Below are positions 21,796 to 32,330 of a stretch of DNA of 48,833 nucleotides, one piece after another; the first letter of the stretch is position 1; every line of letters starts with the position of its first letter. The stretch is taken from NCBI GenBank assembly GCA_910592005.1, contig CAJVPP010000097.1, positions 1 to 48,833 of the forward strand. Direction: 5' to 3'. A program made the translations under genes and the position numbers. The notes beneath the pieces were generated by a model. It had not been told where the DNA came from, ran no database searches, and was given only the letters and a program-made list of their open reading frames with translations. This stretch comes from Funneliformis mosseae. Taxonomy: Eukaryota; Glomeromycota; Glomeromycetes; Glomerales; Glomeraceae.

Positions 21796-22756
21796 TATAT
21801 CTAAAATTAAATAAAATATTAAATAATAGTATAAATCATGTATTAGTATAATAATATAAAAAAAAATTTATAAAAAACTTATTTTCATTTATATTACTAT
21901 ATAAATATTTATATATATATTATAAAATATCAGAAAACAACTTAAATTTTATATTATAATTCTAAAAATTGATTAAACTTTTTAAATTATCTATTTATCT
22001 AGTATAACTAAATTATATTTATATATTTTAACTCTTTGTATCACTTTTATATTTTATTTTTAAGGTTGTTTATCTAAACTTAATTTAGCAAAATATTTAA
22101 ACTTTAGTTTCACTAATTTTTTACTAAAGTTTTAATATAATTTGACAATTTTAATAACTTTGATATAATTTTATTTTTTTTAAATTTTGCAGATTTTTAA
22201 TAAGATTTTAATATAATTTTACTAAATTTTACTTTTTATTATTTAAACAATTTACAAACCCTTTAAGTTTTATCTAACAATCTTATCTATCTTAAAATAT
22301 AATATTTTGTAAACTTAATAATATTTACATATAATTTGAATTGTAAAAAGAATAAGATAAAAGCATTTAAATAAATCTAAATTATTAAAAATTTAATTAT
22401 TAATCTTTGAAATATTGTATTATATTACAAAAGTTTCAAAATTTATAATTAAAATTAAAAATTTTATTTAAATAAAAAATTTACTAAATATCTTCATAAT
22501 CTAATAAAAGCAATTTATAAGTGTTAATACCGTTTTTGAATGAAGTCTTAATAAAAGAATACTGATGACATATATGATATATTTTTGTAAATACTTCTAA
22601 AAATAATATTGCACACTTTTGAGAAAGCATTTATAATTGCTTTAGTTGATATAAATATTTTACGGAATCTACAAAATGCTATCAAAATTATTATTCTGTC
22701 AATATTAAAAAATAAAGCGTGTCTCTTTTTGTAGTTGTTCAGATGTAAAAAATTTA
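21796..22756. other. AT-rich decayed DNA, no recognisable feature
   Basis: Almost only A and T with isolated G/C; no open frame, no clear repeat ends. Confidence 0.5.
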
Positions 22757-23594
22757 GTAATGCTAAAACTCCAAACGGTTCAGATTAATCCAAAAATTTT
22801 CAGTTCAGATCAACTTCGATTTAGTTTCAGATTGCAAAAAATTCAATCTGAAAATTTCAGATTAATCTGAAATTTCAGATCATTTGAAACAATTAAATTT
22901 ATCATTCTAAACGAACGATAAGAGAATCGTTCGATTAGAACGATCAAAATATTATTCCAAATAAATGATAATAAAATCATTTAATTAAAACAATCAAATT
23001 ATCGTTCCAATTGAACAATAAAAAATCGTTCAATTGGAACAATTAAAATATCATTCCAAACGAACGATAATAGAATCGTTTAATTGAAATGATCAAATTA
23101 TCATTCCAAATAAACAATAAAAGAATCGTTCAATTGGAACAATAAAATTATTATTCTAATCGAACAATAAGAAAATCATTTGATTAGAACGATCAAAATA
23201 TCATTCCAAATGAACGATAATAAAATCATTCGATTGGAACAATAAAATTATCATTTTAATCAAATGATAAGAAAATCATTTGATTAGAACGATCAAAATA
23301 TCATTCCAAACAAATGATAAGAAAATCGTTCATTTAAAATAATCAAAATATCATTCCAAAAGAACGATAAAAAATCGTTCATTTAGAACAATTAAAGTTA
23401 TCATTTCAAATAATCCGAAATTTTAGATTAATTCAAAATTTTTGATTCAGTTCAGATTTTTACCAATTTACGGTTCAGTTCGGTTTCAGATTGGCATTTT
23501 TAAGATTTTTAATTTGAACTGAACTGAACTGAAATTTTTGGTTTAATTTCAGATTGGCCTATAATTCAGACCAAACTGAACCATTCAGAGTATT
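22757..23594. mobile_element. Fold-back type element with palindromic minisatellite core
   Basis: The flanks are inverted copies of each other: AAACGGTTCAGATTAATCC at the left, and reverse-complemented GAATGGTTCAGTTTGGTCTG at the right, followed inward on both sides by CAGTTCAG, TTTCAGATTG and related blocks. The centre is a 50-bp tandem array. No coding capacity, so presumably moved in trans if at all. Confidence 0.6.
22925..23412. repeat. Minisatellite, about ten copies of a 48-50-bp unit with internal palindromes
   Basis: Each unit starts AATCGTTCGATTAGAACGAT (or a C-to-T variant) and continues with a block like ATCATTCCAAACGAACGATAA. The CGTTCGATTNGAACG part is nearly self-complementary, so single strands can form serial hairpins. 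Differences between units are mostly CG versus CA or TG. Confidence 0.8.
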
Positions 23595-24146
23595 AAGTAG
23601 TGCATTGTTAGATAATATTGTAAGCAATTTTTACAGGAAAATTACTAAGGAAAGTAAAATGATTAGTAAACATATTCATTATCAGATGATTAATCTCTAT
23701 CCAATAGAAAATATCTGAAAAAACATTAATGAAGCATATTTATAATTCTTTTGATCAAATGAAGAAATAAATCACTTTAATAATACATGTAAGATTCTTT
23801 ATAAGCCAATCAGTTCCCCTCTCAATAATGCATTATGTAGATATTGAGAATTAAAGGAATCAAATTGCTTAGTAAATTGATTAGATATAAAAACTTTATA
23901 TTTTTGCATGTGTTCAAATAAATGGTATTGATAATATTAAACTATGCTATGTATATAATATAAAGAATTAGATTAATTCTCTATAGTTATAATCTTTTAC
24001 CTAGATTTTTATATATTTTAAATATACCTTTGTAAAGATCATTAAATAAAAATGAAATTTTTATAAAAATAAGTTCACGGAAATTCAGAGATACATGAAA
24101 AAACCTATAATAGGCAAAAATAATGTAACAAATAAAGAAATAGTTT
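23595..24146. other. AT-rich DNA without a gene
   Basis: No open frame or clear repeat end; sequence between the fold-back element and the retro-insertion. Confidence 0.4.
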
Positions 24147-24164
24147 TATTGTTAAGAAGAAGTT

Positions 24165-24520
24165 TCCAAAGCTGCTAACTTTATTACCTCAAGTTATAAT
24201 CTTTCGTCTAACTCTTCTATCTATTCTTTTAGCTCTCTACTCATATTTTCGATGGTACAGATAGGAACCTATTAGTCAAATTTTTAGTACAACAGTGGCT
24301 TCGCCTTCTTCACTTTATTCTATTTTTTTACTCAAAAAATAATCTTATTAGCTTAGATTAAGTTTTGATTTTGAAAGAGTGCAGAATCGGTCTTCTATAG
24401 TTTTAATCTTAGGTTATTTCTTTATGAAATTTTTGTAATTTCTTTTGATTTGTATTTTATTTTATATTTTACTTTCATAATAAAAATATTACAATACTAC
24501 CGCACTTTAAAAAAAAAAAA
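24165..24520 (+). mobile_element. Poly(A)-tailed retro-insertion (SINE, truncated LINE or processed transcript), 356 bp
   Basis: Flanked by an identical 18-bp duplication TATTGTTAAGAAGAAGTT (24,147-24,164 and 24,521-24,538) and ending in a 12-A tail, with an AATAAA about 30 bp before it. These are the marks of target-primed reverse transcription. The inside has no long open frame and no clear pol III A/B boxes; it contains a GTGGCTTCGCC motif. An exact target duplication means the insertion is younger than the surrounding decay. Confidence 0.85.
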
Positions 24521-24538
24521 TATTGTTAAGAAGAAGTT

Positions 24539-25149
24539 GATGTGCAATAGCTTTTTAAATAATAATTAACTAAGTTAATTCGCAATAATGGGATTTTAAA
24601 TGGTTGGATAAATACTCTTGCATTAGTTACTGATCATTTACAATTTGAAGAGCTTTCATATAATCTTTTATGCTTTTCAAATTGTTTTTGACAAAGTTAA
24701 TAAGAATTGCATTTTATATATAATGATTATTCTTTTTTTTTATTAGCCAGTCATTGTAATTGTATATTATTAGTTTATTTATCAAAACTTCTTTATCAAA
24801 AAAATCTCTTACTATATAATTCTTCATATGATCATAGTAAGAAATACTGAGATTTACGATAAATTATTTATCAATATGTCTTAAAATCAATTTGCTATCA
24901 ATGATCTTTGAATTGATTACTCTATTATGTGAAATTGCTGATGTAAAATATGGATTAGCTAAATTGTAATCATATAGGCTACCCAAGATATGTTAGTAGT
25001 ATCAGCTTATCTTTGAATATTGTAACAGGACTATCATAATATAATTGATCTACATAATACGTTATAAATAGTTATGTAAGTGATGTAGTTAACAGGATTA
25101 ACTTAATAAATATATTTAATTTATGTAACGTAAAAAAATGTAGATCTAA
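24539..25149. other. AT-rich DNA without a gene
   Basis: No open frame longer than chance; no domain recognised. Confidence 0.4.
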
Positions 25150-25275
25150 ATGTCAAACATGTCAAACATATCTGATATATTTGATATATTTAACATATGT
25201 GACATAACTGACATATTAGACATAGTTAATATATTAGACATATCTAACATATATGATATATTAGATTTATATTAA
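25150..25275 (+). repeat. 9-bp minisatellite, 13 units, forming a small open frame of Ile-x-Asp/Asn tripeptides
   Basis: Thirteen consecutive 9-mers of the type ATA-NNN-GAY/AAY (first two ATG TCA AAC). From the ATG at 25,150 to the TAA at 25,273-25,275 they read as MSN MSN ISD IFD IFN ICD and so on, 41 codons. The third codon of each unit varies almost only between GAC, GAT, AAC and AAT, while the middle codon varies freely. Since 9 is a multiple of 3, any 9-mer array without a stop is open, so coding is not shown. Confidence 0.7.
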
Positions 25276-26130
25276 GAAGTATATAAAGGAAACTAAATTC
25301 TTGACAAGAAAGTAACTATCAATTGCTAGATGCAATCTGATTAGTTTAGCGATAATTATGCATAACCTCTTTTTGTAAAGTAATACAAGGCTACTCTTTT
25401 CTATTTGTGATTAATTCTTCTTTTATATTCTCTTAGTTTAGTATTTTTAGCTTTTAGTTTATTTATTTACTAATAAATCTTTATTCAATTTACTTGAAAC
25501 ATTTTGTGATACTTGTATTTATAACGTAATTTATATTTAATTTTAACTTAATATATGGAAACATACTCAATAGTATATTAAATATATTAGGCAATATATA
25601 GTAGATAAATTGTACATTCATTGTAGATTTGAATATATTTTTCAATATATAACAAAACTTAATCAACTAAGGTGTGAATATACTTGGCGGTATATAAAAA
25701 AACTATTAACTTACTGAGACAACTATTAGATTACTACGTAAACTTAAAAGAATCATTACTCTAACATCCTATCTAACTATTGCAATTCACAAGGATTATA
25801 TATTAACAATATGAATATTGTAATAATTGTCGATATTCAATATGAAGTTATTTTTGAATATTTTTCAAGACAGTTTTTAATATATTTCCTATGTATATCT
25901 AATATCTTCTTTTTCTATGATCTACTATTCTTACTGTGATAAATATACCAAGGTTTACTATTGTATTTAGGTCTTTATTACTCGTACTTACTGAATCTAA
26001 ATAATATGCAAGGTCGATCTTAAAACAATTAATTTTAGTATTATTCAATAAAGCGAGAAGATAACATATTAATACCATTAATCTTTTTATACAATTCATT
26101 ATTTGTTCATTATGTTTAAGTAGTCAAACT
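25276..26130. other. AT-rich DNA, possible remains of an LTR
   Basis: A TATATAAAGG box (about 25,280) and an AATAAA (about 25,480) in a non-coding stretch are laid out as in a retrotransposon LTR, but I find no paired LTR, primer site or coding part. The minus-strand open frame 25,899-26,099 has no recognisable motif. Confidence 0.2.
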
Positions 26131-26149
26131 GTTGAATAGAGTTAATCAA

Positions 26150-26551
26150 AAAAAATCAGTTAAGCTCAGTTTAATTTTCAGAAGTATTCTTCGCATTTCG
26201 TCAAATACGTAAATAAGACCTTTTTTTCTTGATTGCTTTTTCATAAAGGATTTTTACTATTGCTTTGATAGCTTAAGTAAGGTTGATATTCTTATTCGCT
26301 TCTTTCTCAGCTACATCTGAGATATTTTCATTCATAGCTTCTTCGTCTATGACTTTTGCTTTCTTAAAACCTTTTTTTAAAGAATTTTCTACAAATCACA
26401 TATGACAAATATTACAAAAAATACTACCCTTCACTCAACTTACCTTTATTAAATCATTCTTTGTTACTTCTTTCTATTTTTCTTTCTTTAACAAATGAAA
26501 TTTGGTTGATTTAGTAGTTTGGCATTCTATATAATGCTTATTTTCAGACAT
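26150..26551 (-). pseudogene. Decayed gene start with one visible intron
   Basis: From an ATG at 26,551 the minus strand reads MSENKHYIECQTTKSTKFH and on, with one TAG, to a splice donor (GTAAGT, intron 26,443-26,389, 55 nt, acceptor TTTGTAG). Exon 2 reads ENSLKKGFKKAKVIDEEAMN and continues in a lysine/glutamate-rich, protein-like composition until stops at former Gln/Arg codons. Family unknown. Because the intron is still present it came as a genomic copy, not as a retrocopy. Confidence 0.5.
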
Positions 26552-27615
26552 ATTTTCAAACAGTTAATAGTAATATAAAGGTTATGAGATTCAGAAGGAT
26601 TCAAATTATATTATAATAGGTCAATGAGAAAGCTTCAAATTTGCTTAGAAATCTTACCCATATTTCATTTAAAGAAATGCAAATAGATGATCACTCAGAA
26701 AGTATTATATACTATATAAAAAAAAATTAATAAATTGTGTAATCACTTTTCTTATTTGAAACAGTTTTTCTTGTAGAATGACGCACATTGATTCAGTGAA
26801 ACAGATTAGAGGAAACTTATAACAGCTATTTCTCTTAATACTGTGTCTTTATATTGACATAATCAACTTTCCTATAAAAAATTTTATCTATTATTTCTAT
26901 AAAAATTCCATAAAAAATAAGCCTTTCACAGAGTCATTTATGAAAAACACTAACAATCTGATAAATTTTTACAATATATGGTTATTAATTCTATGAATAT
27001 GAGACTTTTATAGAATAAAAATAAAATATAAATATAAATTGACTGGCTGACTTATGCTTAGCACAATAGCGTGTAGTTTTGAATCTTTTGAACTAAATGA
27101 AGCTCCTTTTTATTAATAGCATTATAGTATTTTTATATTAACTTAGAGGTACTAATTTTAAATATAAAATTAAATCAATACAGCTGGAACTTTTGTGTGA
27201 GAAGACAGATTTATAAAATAATATAGCATTATATAATGTAAAGGTAAATATAGCTAAATATAGTTCAAGATATATGTGAATGCTAATATACACAATATTT
27301 CTTTTCAAAAAATCTTTGAACCCGTTACTTTTTTATTGCTAGCTTCTTCTTAACATCTATCCTTCCTTAATAACTTAACAATAATCTTCATCACCCATTC
27401 ACATTTTTACATAACTCCTTTTAATCCTTAGAATTTTCTTTAAAGCAGTCTCAACAAAACAGATATTGAGTGAATTTTTACTTGTGCAAAAAATCCTGTT
27501 TAGAGCTTATAAAATTTTTATAGGGATAGGAAAACTTAAGACTTAATGAGCTAGGTATTAAAATCTTAGAAAATGGAAAGGTTAATAGTCTGAAACTTAT
27601 GGGTTATGGTATGAA
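26552..27615. other. AT-rich DNA without a gene
   Basis: No open frame of note; non-coding DNA up to the GGACTGGT-type repeat. Confidence 0.4.
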
Positions 27616-27689
27616 GAAAGGTCTTTGCAGTCTTCAGTCCATATTCTGAAGACTGGTCTAAACCAGTCCTTTATTATTTATAGCATATA

Positions 27690-28995
27690 TAGTTCCCAGT
27701 AAAAAGAATAGTAGAAACATATTTTAACAGTATGTACAAACTTTATTTTAATATATATTTTTTTTTATTATTTATAAGAACAATACTAATGATAACTTTT
27801 ATATTATTAATTAATATTTGGTGTGTCCTCCTTTTGCATTGATACATACTTTAACCTAACTTAGCATGCTTTCAATGCATTAAAATAACATAGCATCATT
27901 AAGATCATCCTATTCCTGCTAGATTGTATTAAAGAATACATCGCAGATAATATTTTTTTTTTTTGCTACTAAATATTTGATCTTTTTCTCCACCTTTCTC
28001 TTTAATACAGCCTATACATTTTTAATAGGGTTCAAGTCTGGGCTGTATGAAGGTCAAAAAAGAACTCGTCCTGAAAGATGTTTTTTCAAGTTCTTTTGAA
28101 CATTGTGTGAGGTGTCATTATCTTGTTAAAAAATCCAGCTGCATCTGTATAATATATCTGCGTTATTATACAGATAGTTTTCTAAGATTTTTTGATATAA
28201 ATGATAATCCAAATTTTCAGTAAATAAATGAATACTGATTTTTCCTTTAGCACTAATCGCTGCCCAAACATGAACCTTGAATGGATGCTTTACCATAGGG
28301 GCAATTAGTTCTGCATTATGAGACCATGCACACATAGTATTCTAAATATCTGAAGTGTTATTTCATTAGAAAAAATAACTTTTTTCCAGTTGTATCGCGA
28401 ATGATCACATATCTAAGACAAATAAAATTCTTTTGCTTTTTTAGTCAAGAGAGGAACCTTTTTTAAAAGAACAGAAACATATCCAAGATTGTTAAGCTTA
28501 TAACATATTATACATTCACTAACATCAAGGTTAGGATCTTTTTCTTCCAATTTTGCCTTAATTTTGCCTGCTGTATTAAAATGATTATGTTGCAGAATTT
28601 TTCCAATATGGCAACGTTGATTTGAAACCAATTTTCTTAGATGGTCAGAAGAGTGACCAATAGAAATTTTGCCAGTTTTATTTAGTAAACTGACATATCG
28701 TTCACATATGCACAAAGGAATGCACAATTAATTAGAAATTTTCTTTGCATTACGTACTTTTTGGTTCCAAAGTGACTTAACAAAATTTCTTTGTATTTTT
28801 AAAGAGCTTGGCATAGTTTTAAAAAGGAAATGAAAATAAAAACAAATAATAAACCTTATTTTTTAATTTACCTTTTTAATTCAGGTTCTAATGTCTGATT
28901 TGAACATATAAATAAATGCTTAAATCTAGAAAGTAGTGAAATCACAACCTAAAATAGATGTAATCTTTCACTGCCATTCTTTTTGCTGGGGACTA
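27690..28995 (-). mobile_element. Tc1/mariner transposon, 1.3 kb, both ends present
   Basis: Left end TAGTTCCCAGTAAAAAGAATA and right end in reverse complement TAGTCCCCAGCAAAAAGAATG are imperfect TIRs of about 27 bp, flanked by TA. Length 1,306 bp is normal for Tc1/mariner. It carries one decayed transposase on the minus strand. Confidence 0.85.
27811..28814 (-). pseudogene. Decayed Tc1/mariner transposase
   Basis: Runs from ATG (28,814, MPSSLKIQRNFVKSLWNQK) to a TAA at 27,811 preceded by NAKGGHTKY, a typical Tc1 C-terminus; about 334 codons, the usual size. The N-terminal helix-turn-helix part is mostly open at 28,413-28,727. The DDE domain shows NWKKVIFSNEI, where the first catalytic Asp (FSDE expected) has become Asn, then VWAAISAKG, then PSYSPDLNPIKNV with Trp codons on both sides turned into stops and Glu of PIEN turned into Lys. 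All these changes are G-to-A on the coding strand. Inactive. Confidence 0.85.
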
Positions 28996-29505
28996 TATAT
29001 ATTTTAAATTAAGGATTAATATTATAAAATACTATTTTATTTATAAGATTATAGTTAGATTGATCTAGTTTAATTTTCATTTTTTTATAGAACGGACCAG
29101 TCCATAAGTCAGTTTTTAAACCAGTCCTAATATTTTACTATAACGATAATATTCTAAATAGAAATGAAGATTAAGAAAATGCAGTAACCATTTTGTATAA
29201 TTAACTTTTATACTTTATATCATTAAATATGTATATATCAGAATATTTATTTCTATATATACAGTTTTAAACAATTTTATTTGGTTATATAATTTAAATA
29301 TTTTTATAAAAAAATTTATTTTAGTTTTCTATAAAATTAAACCTTTAATACTATATACAGTCTTATAAATTAGTATAGACTGAAAAGAAAACCATATTTT
29401 GAATTAGATCAGACTGGTAGAATTGAATAATACAAACTGGTCTTAGAATTAACTTATGGACTGGTCTTTTTGGTTCAGATCAGACTAGACCAGTCCAACC
29501 CTAAT

Positions 29506-29979
29506 CACATAGGCATTACAAATTTTATATGAATATAGTATTTAATGAATATATAAAAAATTAGCGTAATGTTATTAATATACTTGATAAAAATTTGTAA
29601 AGTAAAGAATTTATTATCATTGATTTAATTAGAATAAAAAAAGATGCTTCATATTTTACAAGGATTAGGATACACCTTTAAAATTAAATAGATAGAATGT
29701 AATTTTAGAATAATAAAATAATAATTATTTTTTCCTATTATTTATTAATATAATAATATAGTATATATATCTTATCTATCACTCTATTTTAAGAGCTGAT
29801 CGAATCCTGCTGATTTGTAGTTAGAGTAGATGTAAAATAACAAACACAATTTGTTATTTACATTAGGAATTTTTTTGTATCTTATAAAATATATACAAAT
29901 AAAATCAAAGTAAAAAAGCTATTAATTATCACGAAATAATAGTAAATAAAAGTCTAAAGTACTAGCCCTTAGGGATACC
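29506..29979. other. AT-rich DNA without a gene
   Basis: No open frame; between the fold-back repeat and the decayed gene on the minus strand. Confidence 0.4.
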
Positions 29980-31021
29980 TTAGATGGTTTTATTTAAAGT
30001 TATATAATAAATAGATATGTAAAATAGTTATATTCTGACAAAGTTTTGACAGCCATTATTAAGATGTTGATCAGGATTATCTACCCATCGTAGTATCACA
30101 TTTTAAGACCTATTACTAATTAATCTATATTTATTTATTATAATAAATTTATCACACAATCATACAGCCTATAAGATTCTTCTTAGATTCTGTTCACAAT
30201 TTAGGACTATTAGAATGCCAAGATAAACATTTAGACTTATAGTCAATATAATCACAACCAGAAGAATGATTTACATTTTGAGGAGTTATGCCTAAAAACT
30301 TTTTATCATTAGGATAATTATCTGTTTTTAAAGTATTTCAAACTTGAGTAGCTAATGATTCAGGTTTATTCTTGTAATTTCTCCAAGCTATTTGTATAAT
30401 TCTTGCTTTTTCAAAATCAGTCTTTAGTTTATCACATTCATTATTCCAATAACTGATCATCAGATCACTATATATGAGATGATTAACATATCTTTGTCTA
30501 AATAAAATGAAATGAATTTTTAGGCTATTTATTATCAATTTTTATAAGTTTTTAATAACCAAAACAAATAGCCACATAACTTTTGTGGATTCTTAGCCTA
30601 TAATATTTAAAATTATTAAATTTACCTTTACCAAATGATACAAATAAACATAGCTAGTGATATACATTAAATTTTTCAGCTTTTAATAAATTTTGTAAAG
30701 GTACTCTGATCATATTTCCTATTGGACTGATGTTTCATTCTATTTTATGATAGATAAAGTATCAAATAATCTCTTATTATCAAAGAGTTTGTTGTATCGT
30801 TTTCTATCAAAAGCAAAATAATTTTCAATATATGATATGACATATTTTATATCATATCCAGGATGAATGTAAAAGGATCTAGTAAAAATTTAATATCATC
30901 TTTTACTGCATCTTTTAAAATAGAACTATGAGATAATAGGATAGAGAAAATAATTATAGTACTTACCTCCATTTCTGGTAAAATTTCTTCACATGCTTTA
31001 GTTTTTTATTGGTCATATATA

Positions 31022-32330
31022 CAGTGCCTAGCAACAAATCACCAGTCACGTGACAATGATCAATTTTAATGCAAATTTTTAAATTCAAATTACTCAATCA
31101 TTGCCGCACTAAATTTAATAAAATTTTTTTTATTTGCATAATAAAAAACTTCAGCTATTTATTAATACTTTATTGGATGACCTTTACTTTTTATAACAGC
31201 AGCAACTCGATGAGGCATGCTATCAATAAGATTTTGATATTTATTAACATCAAGATTTGACCACTCCTCTTGAAGTATTTCCCATAAATCTTTCCTGTTT
31301 TTTGGTAATAGAGTGTATGCCTGCACCTGCCTTTCTAATTTATCCCATAAATTTTTTATCAGATTAAGATCCAAATTCTATGCAGGCCAGGGAATACTAT
31401 TCACTTTATGTTTCACTTTTTATCTTTTAATAATATTTGCAGTATATATAGAAGCGTTATCCTCTTGAAAAAATAATTATCCTGATTATCTAAACCCTCT
31501 AAAAATGAAATTAAATTATTTTTTAACACTTTCTTATATACTGCAGCTGTTACCCTTCCTTCTAATTTTACTAATGGACCAAGATTATGTTTTACGAAAC
31601 ATCCCCACACTATTACTCCTTGTTAACCTGACTTTACTGTAGGAATTAAACACTCTACATCATACTTTTTATGAGGCTGTCTTCAAATCCATCTTCTACC
31701 ATTTCCTCCAAACACTTTAAACTTAGATTCATCATTCCAAATGATACTTTTCTATTTATTTACCCACTCTTTTTTTTCTTTAGCTCAAACAAGTCTTTTT
31801 TGCTTATTTTTTTCACTTATGAAAGGTTTTCTTACACTAACTCAACTATAGAAACCTTATTTATAAAGGTAAGTACTTAAAGTTTTTTTACTAACTTTTG
31901 TTGAAGTGGAATTGATAAATTCTTCATATAATTCCTGAAGGTTCATTTTTCTATTTTCTTTAAGAATTCTTGTCAAATGACAACCATCTCTTTCAATTAT
32001 TATAGATAGTCTACTAGTTCTAGAAGCAAGTGTTTTGTCTTCACAAATTTTATAAGTAGAAATAACATCATGAATGGTACTTTGGAGATGATTTAAAGCT
32101 TCACCAATCTTTCTTTCCCTTATTTCATATTTTCAAGTATCAACGACTTCATCACATTCAAAAATGAAAAGTTCTTTTTTTTTAAAAGCCATGTTTAAAT
32201 AAGAAAGATTTTAGTAATATGTGACAAAAACTAAAGGTGTATTAATAAGAAAATGGCCAAGATAACAGGTTTTAAAGATAACAAATAATGATCAACAATT
32301 ACGTAACTGGTAACTTCTTGCCAGATACTA
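31022..32330 (-). mobile_element. Second Tc1/mariner transposon, 1.3 kb, both ends present
   Basis: Left end CAGTGCCTAGCAACAAATCA followed by CCAGTCACGTGACAATGATC; right end reverse-complemented TAGTATCTGGCAAGAAGTTA followed by CCAGTTACGTAATTGTTGATC. The TIRs are imperfect and about 48 bp long. TA lies on both sides (31,020-31,021 and 32,331-32,332). 1,309 bp. It is a different family from the 27,690 element. Confidence 0.85.
31162..32192 (-). pseudogene. Decayed Tc1/mariner transposase of the second element
   Basis: ATG at 32,192 (MAFKKKELFIFE); stop TAA at 31,162 after KSKGHPIKY, a standard Tc1 C-terminus; about 343 codons. The helix-turn-helix half contains RERKIGEALNHLQST. The first catalytic Asp is kept in IIWNDESKFKVFGG. 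Then MWGCFVKHNLGPLVKLEGRV and the D-N-P-I-x-N-L-W region (DLNLIKNLWDKLERQV, with Pro changed to Leu and Glu to Lys). Several stops at former Trp and Gln codons and at least one frameshift. Inactive. Confidence 0.85.

Larger units (their letters stand above)
27616..29505. mobile_element. Fold-back repeat with GGACTGGT/ACCAGTCC motifs, split by a Tc1/mariner insertion
   Basis: On the left, CAGTCTTCAG (27,628-27,637) pairs perfectly with CTGAAGACTG (27,646-27,655), and GACTGGT (27,651-27,657) with ACCAGTC (27,662-27,668). On the right, from 29,095 to 29,500, ACCAGTCC and GGACTGGT blocks recur in both orientations, ending GACTAGACCAGTCCAACCCT. The 27,690-28,995 element lies between the two parts. 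Ends of the host repeat are approximate. Confidence 0.5.

Noticed and set aside
25100..25560. Solo LTR with TATA box and poly(A) signal
   Set aside because: No target duplication, no TG...CA ends that I could fix, and no second LTR.
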